Counted from the stretch's first letter, positions 11,160 through 23,919 are shown. The stretch is 64,000 nt of DNA from Amborella trichopoda (GCF_000471905.2 NW_006497023.1:559304-623303); one strand, 5' to 3'. Notes: generated by a model not told the origin, from the sequence alone. Made by a program: numbers and translations.

Positions 11160-11880
11160 TAGTAGACTTCGAGTTGTATTCTCTTAAATATTTGTACAAC
11201 TTAAACCGACTTAATTAGTGTTACAACCAACTTAATTAGTTTTTATTCACTCAAAAAATAAAAGACTTAAATAGTTTTGGAGAGTTTGAGTATAGGCAGC
11301 GAAGATTTGTGCATTTAGTGTGTTTTATTAGGCTAAATCAGAGTTACCAGTCTCTTTATCGGTTGAGGATTAGATCTTTTTAAAGTGCTTAAATTCCCAA
11401 ATTTCACACCAAAACTCATTGTCAGTGATAAAATTGTTGGTTTTTTTTACTATAATTAAACAAAGGAGCCCATGTTTTAGCTGGATTGTGCTTAACCACT
11501 ATAATTCTATTTCAAAGGCTTTTAACATGCATTAGTACTTCCACCACTCCCACGTGCTCATTGTTTAATAAGTAATCAACAATGAGATTGAGTTATATCA
11601 GTACTCCATTTTCAAATTAGGTGAGCCATATGAATTTTGAATATCAAAGACAACTTTGCAATGATGAATTTTTTACCGCAGTTATCTGAAGAACAATTAT
11701 TTATCACTAACTAATCATTTTCCTTGGAACTTATTTGTTTGTGATGAAAATCAAGTCCCAACATAGTGAAAATTAGTTTGGCCCAGTATTCCTTAGGAAG
11801 TTTTTACAAAATGAAACTCTTATAAATATTTAATAATTATTTCACTCGGTTCAATCATATCTTCGATCTATACTCCTTCA
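11160..11880. repeat. Old dispersed repeat, partner of 19110-19850 (possible LTR)
   Basis: This segment aligns at roughly 60-65 % with 19110-19850 in the same orientation. Landmarks are CCAACTTAAT, TGCTTAAATTC, an ATTAAACAA run, CAACAATGAG versus GAACAATGAG and CCATTTTCA. The two copies bracket the fossil copia pol (14830-16850), so they may be its eroded LTRs, but no primer site or terminal TG/CA could be fixed. Confidence 0.45.
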
Positions 11881-11984
11881 TACTAGATTACATCACAGAG
11901 CTACTCTATAACGGCGTATTAAATACCTCAAAGAGCCTCTTCATTCAATTAAACTACAATCAAATTTCTATTTTTTTTTTTAAC

Positions 11985-12195
11985 TTGTATGCAAAAGATC
12001 TTGTTCGATGGCGACCACCCAGTACAACACCTGTGAAGTGGTGGGAGTTTCAAATAGAAGGATTGAAAAGGACAAGGGGTAGGACCAAAAAGACGTGGTT
12101 GGAAGTTGTTCGAAAAAATTTGAGGACTTATGACTTCACTGAGGATATAGCCTTTAATAGAAAAAAGTGGTAGAACAAGATTCGTGTTGCTGACC
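11985..12195 (+). pseudogene. LINE (non-LTR retrotransposon) 3' fragment
   Basis: The translation contains RTRGRTKKTWLEVVRKNLRT, then DFTEDIAFNRKKW, a stop, then IRVADPINW. This is the characteristic C-terminal tail of plant LINE reverse transcriptase ORFs (family pattern GRPKKTW, DL, DRxxWR, HVADP). Only this tail is present and it carries a stop after KKW. There is no endonuclease or RT core nearby and no clear poly-A tail. A dead 5'-truncated LINE or the C-terminal scrap of one. Confidence 0.7.
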
Positions 12196-12199
12196 CAAT

Positions 12200-14829
12200 T
12201 AATTGGATAAAGGCTAGGATGATGATGACTCAAAAGATCTTGTTCACTAGTTTGTACACATAAAAGATTGAGCGTGATACTCACCATTCAAGAAAACTAT
12301 TATGACCAAAGTTGGCACCTTATGATGTTTTCTCGATCGGTTACTTCCTCCGCTTGTCAGTACAACCACGTTTTAGAAGGTGAGCTCTAACCATGGTTAA
12401 GACAAGAATATGCATTTGTGTAGTGAAAGAAGTCATTCAAAGCTTCGGAATATCAAAGAACATTGTACCAAATGATGAACATCAAAATCATTGATAAATT
12501 TGAATTATAGACGAATTTGTTCACTTTGGCTTGTATTACCTCAAACACCTTACTTTTGGTCGCTATTAAGCTAACTAACACACTATTTGACGTGGATTGT
12601 TTCTGTATTCATGGCAAGATAAGTTTTTGAGTTTTATTTTCTTTTTCCTTTTTTTTTTTCTTTTTTTTTTTTTTTCATGTTTGCATGAACTATGCTCTGG
12701 TTATGAAATGGGTGGAGATTTTTTACCACTTACTATGTATCCTCAATGTTGTACTTCAATTGAGATTGTGTCAGGCATATTAACAGTATAATCATATAAT
12801 TAAATCCTTAAAGGAACCTAAAGTCTACACGTTCAAGGTATTAAACTAGAAAGGGAAATTTATCTAAATAACCATGAGAGAGGAAATATTGCATTCTTAC
12901 CATATCTCTTATTCAATCTCAAGATATTCATAAAAGCTGGAGTATGCTGTAATGGGAGAACTAGGAATGGAGAGCTATCCCCCTTTTCTGCCCGATTATT
13001 TGGTCTTAAAAATGCTAGTTTTAAGAATGAGTTATTGCCTTCTTTGACCCCCAGTGCTCAACCAAATAGCGGATATCTAATGCGTTCCATTTATTAAACA
13101 TGGTATATGGTTGGCCACACACACACATGTTCATAAGTTAGAATAGTTGAAAATTCGTAAAATGTTGAATAGTTCACACATGTTAGTAGTTTGATAAATT
13201 TCCCACTAGAAAATGGGATTCCTTCTTTGTACTAAATTCGTAATCAATATCTCGTTCGATAGGAGAAGTCTGATGATGTGAATTTCAAGGGATGGCAGTG
13301 GAAATCACATCTTTAATGATAATGCTTAGGATTGTATACATGCTTACACAACAATGTCTAGGTTTTGCTACCTCTATTGCTGAGCTGATGGTAATAGTTG
13401 CTTTAATTGATGCACTGATAGATCCTAAAACTAATGCCTTGACATCTCAAGATCAGGCTCAACACAACCTTGGCCTTGTTCAGCCTCTAATGAATTTTTT
13501 TTTTGGTATGTTTTTTTTTGTTTTTTACGTAGATCAGTATAGAGGAGTCCTCTACCTATGGTAGGAATCGAACTCAATAAATTATAATGTGGCAGCCACT
13601 ATCCAGAGCACCTATTTCTTGAATTTATCCTTTTGTGATGAAGAAGCTTGTATCCAATAGATAGATGATGACTAGTCAAATAAGGGATCACTCTTGGTAT
13701 TGAGATACTTGTAAAGGAAATATTCCCTAATGGTTGCTTATTTAACTATTACTCCAGACCAGAGTATCCTTAGCGAAGGAGTTATGGGAAGCCCTAGATA
13801 GTAAGTACAATCAAAGGATGCCAAGAGGAAGTCGTTCTTGATAAATCAATACAAGGATTTCAAGTTAGGGATAATAACTTAGTTCTTGTAAAAGTGCCTG
13901 AATTGCATTGCAAATGGGATTATCTTGTAGGGCATGAAACTGGAAGAGGCCTTTCAAGTGGCAATAGACATCATGATACAATTCCCATATTGAAAGAACT
14001 AAAAAAATATCCTAAAGCAAAAGGACATAACCTTGGAATAGCTCATGACTGACCCTTGGATCAATGAGGAACTCAACTCTGAGGCACAAAGGAGGAGAGG
14101 TTGGACCTAGTAGTGAGGGCTCATTTTCTTAAAGGACGAAGGAAAAAAATAGAAGTTCAAGGTAGAAGGAATTAGGATCAGTGAGAGGAAGATTAAGAAG
14201 ATTAACAAGGATGCCCTAGGCAGGCAACTAGAAAAATGGTTTTGCACTTATATAGTAGATGATACATTTTATGAACAAGTGCATGCTTTGCCAGAAGCAA
14301 CTTACACATGCAAATATATTGGAAGAGAGATATGTGGTTGCTGTCCCTAGAGCTGTTTGGGATAAGTAAGTGGAATATAGGGCTACTAAAAATGTTTTGA
14401 ATGATAGGAGCATGTTTAAGATTGACGAGACAGTCTGGCCGGACCTATATTACATGGAAACTCCTTACTCACGGAAGTAGTAGGGAAGCAGCCCGCTAAA
14501 CTTAGGTACACCTCTGACATGGTCGTCACTCTCTTAGAAGTCTATCATGCCCCCAAGGTAAGGAAAAAAACTCATTTTAAGCTACCTCATCAATAAACAT
14601 ATTAAGCATGTTTTCGAGTCCAACATGTTAGCTTGTTAAATAAGGGTGTGTTTGTTGGTAGGGAATGTGCATATAAGGGGATGTGCAAATTCATAATAAA
14701 TAAAAGTCATACCTCCTCTTAGACTTACTTGAATGACTAGATTAGTTTTGTTAATTTTCCTGCATTAAGAAAATAGGTGCCTCAAATTTACTTCCTAAAC
14801 GAGAAACAATTTTCCTCAGTAGAAAGAAA
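12200..14829. other. Unannotated AT-rich DNA
   Basis: No gene recognised. 12632-12677 is T-rich and creates a spurious phenylalanine-rich ORF. 13860-14100 has moderately long open stretches with no motif known to me; it could be the eroded gag region of the copia that follows. Confidence 0.4.
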
Positions 14830-16850
14830 TTCTAGGCACTAGAATTAATTCATACTGATGTAAATAATCTTAGAGATGTGTAAACACATGGTTGCAATTA
14901 GTACTTTATTAGTTCCATGGATTATTTTTCAATATGCACTTATGTTTCTTTAATGAGAACAAATGATGGAGCTTTTGGGAAATTTTATTGACAATTAATT
15001 GAATTTAAAAATTAAAACATCAAAATGACTAGGTGGTGAATATTATTACTCTTGATAATTTCACAACGTTCTATGAAGAGATTGATATTATCACCATGGT
15101 CAATGTGATGCTCATAGTTTCCAATCTTCCAGCAAATATTTGGGTAGAGGCTTTATTGCCAGCATGATTTGTTTGAGAAAGAGTGCCATATTCAAATTCT
15201 AATGAGAATGTTACCTAGTGTTTCTCAAGGTTTAGGGATGCCTTGGTAGAATTCTGGACCTTAAAAAGCACAAGCTTGAACCTAAGACTTCAAAATGTGT
15301 TTAGGTAGAGTATCATACAAAATGCAAGGCCTATAGATCTATGGACGCAGAACCCAATGTAATTATAGTATCTACGAATGCTAAAATTTAGGAAATTAGT
15401 TTCGATGGTGGAGATGAGAATGAAAATAGAAGGCAGCATGGTCATAAAGAACATGATATTCGCTTAGAACCGAGGAGAAAAGAATCATAAACCTACTTTC
15501 GTCATGACTTTCAAACCTATAATCATGAAGAAGAATCCCTTAGATTTCAAGAAATCATGTCATCGTGTATTGCCCCCTTTTAGAGAGATGTAGTTGACTA
15601 AGTGAGAGATTTCTATTTTGAATTCTGGAACTTAGAAGCTTGAGGTAAAGCTTCTAGTTCTAAGGATTTAAGCTACTAGTAGATTTTTAAAAGAAATTTG
15701 AGGTGGATGGTAGCATTGAAAAATTTAACGATAAATTTTTTGTTGAAAGTTTCAGTTAGAAAGAAGGTATTAACGTCTTTCTTACATATGCATCTAGAGT
15801 TTTGATTTTGCATCTTAAGATGTGAAGACAATATTCATGAATAGATTGACATGGGGCAACAAAAAGGATTTATCACAAGAGCATGAACACAAATTGTGTA
15901 AGCTTGTGAAGTTCTTGTATGGACTAAAAGAAGCACCAAAATTGTAGTGAGAAGTTTTACAAAGCTACTTTGTCTCGCGATATTCTTATATAGACTAAAA
16001 GAAGAACTAAAACCATAACATGAGAACTTTGACAATGTTACTTCGTCTCATGGATCTTCTATTTTTGAATTTGATAACTATAATTTATGCCAAATTTTTT
16101 AATGTTGCTATTGTGATTATATGCAGATGATATGGTTGTAATTGGTGGTAACTTTGTATACATAGGATAAACTAATAATGTACTACCTTCTGAATTTAAT
16201 ATGAAAGACATATGGATACTTTATGCATTTTCAAATCAAGAAAGAGAGAAAATTAGATGCATATATCTTAATCCAATTTCACTACATCAAGACAATCATC
16301 ATAAAAACTGACCTCTTTGAATGTGATCTAGGTCCAACCATATATCATCCTCATAGTTAATTAAAAAAGAGCAAAGGTAGTTCTTTGTCTTAGCTAGACT
16401 ACGCAAGAGTTATTAGCTGTATTTCATATGCTATGTATTGTACTCAACTTGATATTGATAGGTAACTAAGTAGATTTACTACTAATATTGGTCAAGAGTA
16501 TTGGAATATCTCAAAGGAATTGCTTGCTATAGGTACACTAAGTTGGTGAGCCTGTTTTCCTAGAGGTGTACAAAAATGCAAACTGGAATTTGGACCTAGT
16601 TGAAGCCAAGTCTATCAGTGGATCTTTGGCAGGAGTGTTGTTGCGTGGGACTCCAAGAAATAGACCCACACGTGATATTGGCTACAAGAATTAGAGTTAA
16701 ATTCTTTGGAAGCTCCTAGCAAAGAACTTAGACAGTGGACACACTATGCATTCTAAAATTAATACTTATAGTAGATCTTAATTTACTAGTAAAGCTACTG
16801 TGGACCAAGCAATTAGTAAGGTACTTAATGGAAAGTTGATGTCCATATGC
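14830..16850 (+). pseudogene. Fossil Ty1/copia pol (integrase, RT, RNaseH)
   Basis: Several frames in the expected copia order keep recognisable pieces. Integrase is seen at about 14845 (LIHTDVN, then SLMRTNDGAFGKF). The integrase tail is at about 15255-15330 (KHKLEPKTSKCV, then EYHTKCKAYR-like). RT start is near 15710-15900 (QKEGIN-like, then HEHKLCKLVKFLYGLKEAPK in shifted frames). YADDMVVIGGN, the RT catalytic-loop equivalent, is at about 16122, followed by EFNMKDI, and RNaseH-like text is near 16600-16870. Stops and frameshifts are dense. It is the oldest-looking copia here. LTRs are not certain. Confidence 0.75.
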
Positions 16851-19109
16851 CTATGGTGCAGTCAGCCATGTGCTTAACGATTGAGTAAATATTATTAACG
16901 AAAGAGTTTATATACGGTTGCAACCTTAAAATGTAGAATTACAGATGCACCTCAAAAATCCATCGGAGAAGGTTGTTTTAATATTGAAAAACCCTCTAGT
17001 TGATCATCTCGACATAGAGATGTATGAATATGACAAAAACAAAAATATTTTGAGTCCTGAAATAGTGCTTCTTGCAATACATTTCCTATGAGAGTAAAGA
17101 GAAAGCTCTCACCAAAAATATGTCAGTGTAATTCCACCCTTTGCCCAACACCTAGGCAATGAATCTTCAGCTTTCTAAATTTTCTAGAATACCTTAACAA
17201 TTTCAAAAGGCACTCATGTGGATAATAAGATAAAGGAAGAATATAGTAGGAACGAATAAAAACAATAAAATAAGGAAAAGAGATAAAAACAATAAAATGA
17301 AAATAAATGTAGGGTAAAGACAGATGAATAAAATTTAGAATGTTTGTTGTAGATATTGTGGTGGGAATATCCTTAATATCAGAGCAACTAAAGAATGTAT
17401 GGATTGATATATTGGGAAACGAATAAGGTAGATTTGTCGATATGAGGGCTAAAGGTAAATCCATGTTTTGAGGGAGCATTTGGGATGTTCTAAGGCAGAT
17501 TTGAGATTCCTTGGGGTTAGGTTTAAAGTTCCTAAAGTTGAATATGGGGTTTTTTTAGGTTAGATCAAAATTTCTAAGATTCAAGGTTATCTAGGAGTTG
17601 GGGTTGGGCCTAGACTAGGTTGTTTTGGTGTTTCTAATCCTAAGGCTAGGTTCTTTCTCAAAGAAGGTATGGGGATACTCTCAAATCCTGGGTTTTAGGG
17701 CTAGCAGGTAAGGTTTCCTGGATTTAGAGTTAATATCTTTAAGTCTAGTTTGTATTCTAAGGTTGAGGGATGTTATATGTGGGTATTAAGATTGTTATGT
17801 TAGGTTTATGACTGAAGGGGGTATTTACAAGCTAAAAGCTCAGACCTTGGCACTAACAAATGTACATTTAAAATTGAGATATTATAGATAAGATGGCCAA
17901 AAATCATGTCCTCAGACCATTCCCGTGTTGGGGCCATATGTGGCTAAAATTTCTATGCTACATGCAGCCTGGACTTAGTCTAGACTAGGCTACATGAGGC
18001 TTAGAGTCAATGGCATGCGGCCAATTACTGGCTGCATCAGGCATCCTTGAGGCCTCATGCACAGGCCCTAAGTCTCAGTTCTCAACTAATGTAAAGGGTA
18101 TTTTGTTCCTTTATAGAGTTCAAAATCTTATGGATGACCTTGCACAATTTTCAAAACTTTTGGTGACAGCATACTACATTGGTTTAGCCATAACTTTCCA
18201 AGATCTAATTGAGGTGAGACTTTGGTCGTTGGAAAGCCCTTTCAATTGTCCACAATATGGGATATGTATGATGTGAAGATCAGTTAGTTTTCCTGCAGTG
18301 AATTCTATGAAAATCCTAAGCTACCAAAGTGTATGATCAGATGTTTAACTATTGTGATGTCTATTGGAAGATTCTCATGGGTGATTGGGAATTCTGCCTA
18401 TGATCATGAGATAATTTAACCAAGTCAGGAATACTCGACCAAATCTCAGATGTCTACGGTTGGCATATGCATTAACTGAAGGCCTTTCAAAGCATGAAAT
18501 TTGGAATACAAGAGGAATGAAATTGATTCCAACTTAGGATGCGTAACAAGGTGACGAAACCCCATTTGGTAGGTAAGGAGAACTCAAGTCTTTGATTTAA
18601 GGGGTATTAACAAGTTAATTATGTGACAATTGCTATTAAATATATTCAGGAAAATATACTTTGTTGCCTCATTGCTTGTTGTGTGGTGTAGAGATGTGCA
18701 ACTTAGGGGATTAATGTTCAGCTTTGGGGATAAAGTAAGCTCTTAATGAATCAATCCACCTTAATGAGGTAAACCCGGGTTACGATATTGAGCTGTAGAA
18801 ACACTCCCCATGGATTCATTCATATTTGTATGGAAGTTTATACATTTCCTATGAGAATGGGCCTTCTCTAGAGCACACCTAAAAAGGGTGTACAATGCAC
18901 AAGGAGGAGACATACACAAGGGCTTGTAATGGGGCGCAGAGCTACAAGGTGTTATGTAGGGGGTTCTCCTAGTAAATGAATAATTCATTGTTTCTATATT
19001 TGTTGCCTATATTGGCATTTAGCATAGCACTACAAGATACAAGTCTTTATGATATTTTTGTTGATGTGTTTGCTCTCATGATTTACCGACTCATAGTTAA
19101 GTTGCTTTC
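16851..19109. other. Unannotated DNA, partly LTR-like
   Basis: No gene recognised. 17500-17770 is a run of short degenerate phrases (GGTTAG, TTTCTAAG). 17880-18260 contains CCATAACTTTCCAAGATCTA followed by CGTTGGAAAGCCCTTTC, a phrase type frequently met in plant gypsy LTRs, so an eroded LTR is possible. ORFs here lack domains. Confidence 0.4.
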
Positions 19110-19850
19110 AAGTAACCTACGGACTATTAGATTTAAACTAGCTTAAATGGTGTTTCAAGCCAACTTAATCAATTTTATAGAATTTAAGTATGAACTATAA
19201 GGATCTATGGATTTTTTGTGCCTAATTTCTATACAAGCTTCATTGAGCTTAATGAGTTTGGGCCTTTCTTAGCGTTCTTAAATTCAAACTGTCAATACTA
19301 ACCCTAATGGTTTTTTATTGAAATTAAACAAGGATCCCACTTTTCGGTCGATATTCTCAACCACTTCCAACCACTATTACTTTAATTTCACAAAAATTTG
19401 ACATGTGCCAGTAGTCCAACCCACTCCCAACTGCTTTAGTTTTCAAAAGTAGATGAACAATGAGTTTGGGATTTACAAATGCCCCATTTTCAGATGGGAA
19501 AATCAAGAGAGGTTATGAAGATCAAAGAGCGAAAAATCTTCATTGTGAGTTTTAACATTGGCTATCAGAAAAACAGTGATTTCTCAGTATTTACTCAATT
19601 TTTTTCACTAAAAATTATTTATTTTTCTAAATTGAGTCTAGGCCTATTACAGTCCAAAGGGAATTCGAATTTGGCTTTGATATTCTCTAGACTGTTTCTT
19701 GGAGAGTGTAACTCTAGGAAATATTTAACAAGTGTTTTACTTAGCTCATTTTTTTCCTTGAGGTATTCTAGTCTGGATTCGATTGCATTACTATGTCGAG
19801 AGAGTTTGATACCTTGAAAACAATGGGAATGTTTCGTACTTCGGGGCCTT
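19110..19850. repeat. Old dispersed repeat, partner of 11160-11880 (possible LTR)
   Basis: Second copy of the degenerate repeat described for 11160-11880, same orientation, about 8 kb away. The spacing would suit a copia element carrying the pol at 14830-16850 between them. Confidence 0.45.
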
Positions 19851-19978
19851 CATTGAGACACCGTCATTTCAATAGTCTTGTACTCGAAAACTTTGTTATC
19901 ACTATTTGTGCAGAGAAAAGTTTTGCTACTCTGGCATTCACTATTCTAGAAAGCCCTTTTTAAGCAAAGTTGGCATTA

Positions 19979-20584
19979 TGTGAGCAAGGAAAAACATTCA
20001 GAATAAATAAATAAAAATAAAGTTTTGAGAGATTATACCCTTTCTCAGTGTCTTTTAGGGAATCTACCTTAGACATTTTCGTACGACTCAACTCACTATC
20101 GTTCTTTCAAATAAGGAGGAACTTATTCGCTTTAAATAAAACTTATAAATAAAAAATAAAAATAAAAGTAAAAACTCAATAAATCTCAAAATCTCTCTCT
20201 CTCTCTCTCTCTCGAAATCTTTCTTCCTCTCTTGTAAATTCCCCTCTCTCAATTTCACATTATCCGCCCCCTAAGAAGTCTCTCTCTACATATACAAAAT
20301 TCCATAAATATGAGAGATGCCTTTTAGCTCCCCATATCTCTATTGTAACCAACCATATCTATCTTCCTATCTTCAAACAAAGTAAACATTTCAATTCTAT
20401 CTTTGTAATCTCTACAACTATAAAAGTAGAAAACAACCTTAAAGCAATCTAAAAACCCAAATAACTCTAAATTTAAAAATCTAAAAATATTAAAATTGAT
20501 GAATAAAATTTTTAAAAAATAGAAATTTAAAATAAAAAATTAAAACATAAAAATTTAAAAATAAAAATTAAAACACCCATTACA
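19979..20584 (-). repeat. 3' LTR of the TRIM-like element
   Basis: Ends (plus reading) in CACCCATTACA at 20584, i.e. the LTR starts TGTAATGGGTG on the minus strand. The outer boundary near 19979 is approximate. Contains a (CT)n run at 20191-20214. Confidence 0.65.
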
Positions 20585-21078
20585 TCATTCTCTCGAGATT
20601 GGAAGAAGATCAACCTCAAGCTTATTGAACTCAAATCTTTAGAAGCATTCTCAAAAGTTGGTGATGCAATCCCAACATTCTTTTAAGTACTTTTTTTTCT
20701 TCAAATAAACAATTGACCCAACAAAATTTGTAGTGGAATTGTGAAATACTTAACTCTTGAATACTAAACTAAATCTTGATTTTTCTTTCAAGTTCACAGG
20801 GTTGGATTTCACATACTGCATCACATATGCCTTCTTCTTCATAATTGATTTTTAAAATTTCTTACGCTTTTGGGTTATTGACATCATCTTTTGCATTGAG
20901 ATTTACCTCTTCATGTTCTTGCTCCTCTTGTTATAGTCTACTAAGTCGATCTTGCAAATATTGTTGTATTACTCTGCGAAGTTCTTCCATGTGTCTCTCG
21001 AATTCTTGATCCAATCACTCAAATATTTGATCAAATCGATCGAAGCTCTCCATATGGTGTACGATATTTAATCTCAAG

Positions 21079-21090
21079 GCTCTGATACCA
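21079..21090 (-). promoter_or_regulatory. Primer-binding site, initiator tRNA-Met type
   Basis: Minus strand reads TGGTATCAGAGC, two bases inside the LTR terminus at 21093. It fixes the orientation of the small element. Confidence 0.8.
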
Positions 21091-21092
21091 AT

Positions 21093-21597
21093 TGATGGAA
21101 GAAAAAAAATAAAAAAAAATAAACAAAAATAACGGTTTGAGAGATTATAGGGTCTCTCAAGGTTTGCACAAGAGTCTACCACATAGATCTTTATCTAAGA
21201 CCCAAATTCTTTATTCAATTCACCATCCTTCTTTTAAATAAGGCACATCTTTTCCTAAAATATGAATTTAAAAAGAAATAAATAAAAATAAAAAATTCTA
21301 TAAAACTCTATCTATCTCTCTCTATATCTCTCTCTCTTGTAAATCCCCTCTCTCTCAATGCCATGTGACCCCCTAAAAAGACTCTCTCTATATCAACTAA
21401 ATCCGGTAAATACGGGAGGTTTCTTTTAACTCCCCATATCTCTCTTGTAACCACTCATATCTATCTTCCTATCTTAAAAGTAAAGTAAAATTTTCAATTC
21501 TACCTTTCAAAACCTAAGTAACCCTAAATTAAAAAGCTTAAAATAATAAAATTCTAAAAATTAAAAATTTAAACATAAAATTAAAAACCTTACTTCA
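21093..21597 (-). repeat. 5' LTR of the TRIM-like element
   Basis: Plus reading starts TGATGGAAG right beside the primer site and ends near 21597. Similarity to 19979-20584 is clear but with many differences, so the insertion is old. Confidence 0.65.
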
Positions 21598-22059
21598 TTA
21601 CTGTGTGATTTCCTAGTTTTTGTTCTTGTGCTATAATATTAAGTAGTTGGATGACATAAGTTTGGATCATCCTAGTCTATTTTTTTATTACATAGGAACA
21701 CATTCGCTAGTAGGTTCTACGAACCGAACAACATTTTTATACACAATTAGTATCCAAGTTTGTGTTCTTGTGCTATAATATCAAGTACCATTAAATGATT
21801 TCAAAATCTTTCACTAGAATGTTATCAGAGGATTGCAATAGCGCTCCACGAATATAAGCTTTAGAGCTTAAGAAGAGTGGCTTCCCATATGACTTTGAGT
21901 ACACATGTCATATGATAGTCTCATGTCAGGGTACAGACACATGTCCCATGAGTCATAACCATCCTATAGAGGGTCGTTACTCTGAAGATATTCGGGTTCT
22001 GTATTCTCTTTTTGGTTCTCCTAGCCCTACCCAATCACACCAATACAGGCCTTGATTTG
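21598..22059. other. Unannotated DNA with a short direct repeat
   Basis: TTGTTCTTGTGCTATAATAT followed by AAGTA occurs at about 21619 and, as TGTTCTTGTGCTATAATAT, at about 21763. No gene seen. Confidence 0.5.
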
Positions 22060-22269
22060 TCAATTCTTCTTCTTGACTGGTACAACATTGGCCAGCCTCA
22101 TTGGGTACTTGACTTCTCTAATAAAACTAGTTGTCTTAAGCTTGTTTACATCTGCTTCAATATGGATTTCCAAGTTAGCTCGAAACTTCCTTGATTTCTG
22201 CTTGACGGGCTTAAAGGATGGATCAATTCCCAACCTATGAACTGCATCCTGGGGGTCAAGAACTGGCAT
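22060..22269 (-). pseudogene. Ty3/gypsy reverse transcriptase N-terminal fragment
   Basis: Open frame reading MPVLDPQDAVHRLGIDPSFK, then PVKQKSRKF, then SFIREVKYP, then LANVVPVKKKN. These are the conserved opening blocks of Tat/Athila-type RT (MPGLDP, VKQ, GFIREVxYPxWLANVVxVKKKNG). It matches the same part of E1 (near 42960-42830) and E3 (62450-62660). The catalytic YVDD region is absent, so this is a scrap of about 70 codons ending at a GA repeat. Confidence 0.85.
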
Positions 22270-22315
22270 CTTTTGCTATTGACAGTAGTAGTAAAAACAT
22301 AGCACTATCTAACAG

Positions 22316-22316
22316 A

Positions 22317-22371
<55 letters not shown>
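22316..22371. repeat. (GA)n microsatellite
   Basis: Almost pure GA repeat with single interruptions; the serine/leucine-rich ORF read across it is an artefact. Confidence 0.95.
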
Positions 22372-22639
22372 CACCACCACCAAGAAGAAGATGAGACTTC
22401 TGGCAAACCAAAACATTGGTAATAAATCTGTTTTGCATTAAAAAGTCGAAGAAAAAATTGGGCAAAAAAATGGATCTCCCAAAATTAGTTAAGACAAACA
22501 CGATTATTTTGGATTTGGCTAAAAACAATGGAGTGAAAATCACATATATAAAGGTAACACAATATAAGATTACGAATCATAGTTATTGTATGGATACAGT
22601 AAAACCATTTAACTATAACTTTTATGTCCTGAGACATGG

Positions 22640-22960
22640 CTTCTAACCAAGGACTTGCTCATACCTTTCCTCTCATGATAAGCGTTGGAGAAGAAGCTAT
22701 CGTCCATCTTGAAGAGGCAGCCATAAAAGCGGATTGGCGTTAACCTTTCTTGGAATATTCAGTCTACGGGCAACTCTCTGATACTAGGAAAGATAGGCCA
22801 GCCTTTAAAAGGCGAGCCAAGAGATTCACCCACGTCAATGACCAACTGTACATAAGGTCATACGATGGAATGTTGTTTCTTAACCATCATTTCAAGGTAC
22901 TTGCGAGGTTCTAGATTTATCCTCATCAAGTATGCTGTAAAGCATGCCATTTTCAGCTTG
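22640..22960 (+). pseudogene. Tat-type gypsy RNaseH-integrase linker fragment
   Basis: The plus frame reads MISVGEEAIVHLEEAAIKAD, WR, a stop, PFLEYSVYGQLSD, then KRRAKRFTHVNDQLYIRSYD and GMLFL. This corresponds to the segment between the archaeal-type RNaseH and the integrase zinc finger of Tat-lineage gypsy pol (pattern WRxPFIEYL, RRRAxRF, LYRRSxxGxxLRCL). One stop interrupts it. It lies about 0.4 kb from the opposite-strand RT scrap at 22060-22269, so the two are separate relics or were rearranged. Confidence 0.65.
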
Positions 22961-23227
22961 GTGACAGGGGGCTTGCGTTGTACCCTTTTTAGCAACTATG
23001 ATTTTGATGGAACGATCCATTTGTGTGTGCAACCTTGCACCTACTCCACTTACCAAGATTCGTGTATAACCAACATTTAGAAGGTGATTTTTGGCCTTGG
23101 TTAAGACAATACTCAGTATTTGAGTAGGTAAAGATGGCTATGCTCTAGAAGATCGAAGAACAACATTAAAAGGATTGGCCACAAACTTAAGAAATTTGAG
23201 TCTTGATTATGTGCTTTGGCTGGGGTT
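22961..23227. other. Unannotated DNA left of the copia insertion
   Basis: Nothing recognised; possibly a continuation of the gypsy scrap (eroded). The likely target-site copy ACATG lies at 23228-23232. Confidence 0.4.
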
Positions 23228-23232
23228 ACATG

Positions 23233-23872
23233 TGTTGAGATGGTTACGCAAATCGCCCCCATTTGAAATTTCATCTTTTCTTGAGTAATTTCGTCATTGA
23301 AAAAAGGTCTTTTATGAAGCCCATAAAGGTGCATTTTTAGAGAGAGAGAGAGAGATATATATATAAGATAAGCTAAAGTGTAGGGAAGCTTAAAGATTAA
23401 AATTGATGTTTTGCGCAAACCCTAACACCATTGTGGTCTCGTATTGGGTTGGATTTTCATCGACATTTCGTCGCAGCGATGGTCTTGGTCGGCGGTGATG
23501 AAAAGAAGAGTCGATTGATAGTGGTATTGTAGTAGAAGATATCTATTGGGGTTTCTTTTCCATTGTATGAGGTAATCTGTACGAAACCCCAAACTTGTAA
23601 ATTTCTTCCATTGATAGTGAAAGCATCCTTGCTTTTTATTCATGGATGTAACCCATTTTAGGTAAACCACGTAAATATTTGTGTACCTTATACTTTTACT
23701 TTTTTTGTGATTTGTTGATAGCCCATTGTACTTGTTTTTTCTTGTTTCCATACTTTTAACAAATGTACAACACATATTATTATTCTTAGCTATTTTGTTT
23801 GGGTGTTGAATATATTGTTATAAGGTGCTCACAACATCAAGTAGGGATTTGGGTTATCCGAGTTTGTCAACA
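23233..23872 (+). repeat. 5' LTR of copia derivative
   Basis: About 640 bp. Shares with the 3' LTR the phrases CCCCCATTTGAAATTTC, AACCCTAACACCATTGTG, CCCCAAACTTGTAA, TTTTGTTTGGGT and AGGGATTTGGGTTAT. A TATATATATAAG stretch near 23354-23368 is a candidate TATA element. Confidence 0.85.
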
Positions 23873-23919
23873 AGTAATATCAAAGCTCAACAAAGTGGTG
23901 TAGTACTTTTGGAAAAATG

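Larger units (their letters stand above)
19979..21597 (-). mobile_element. TRIM-like non-autonomous LTR retrotransposon
   Basis: Two direct repeats of about 500-600 bp (19979-20584 and 21093-21597) share AGAGATTATA, CTCTCTCTC, CTCTTGTAAAT, CCCCATATCTCT, TGTAACCA and CATATCTATCTTCCTATCTT. They enclose only about 508 bp. Next to the right repeat, 21079-21090 reads GCTCTGATACCA, the reverse complement of the initiator-tRNA-Met primer site TGGTATCAGAGC, so the element is on the minus strand and 21093-21597 is its 5' LTR. The interior keeps a gag-like scrap (minus, about 21055-20940: FDRFDQIFE, then QEFERHMEELRRVIQQYLQ) and an end near the 3' LTR. No pol. It would depend on another element for movement. 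Confidence 0.75.

Noticed and set aside
12597-12791. Phe-rich membrane-like ORF
   Set aside because: Created by a poly-T tract.
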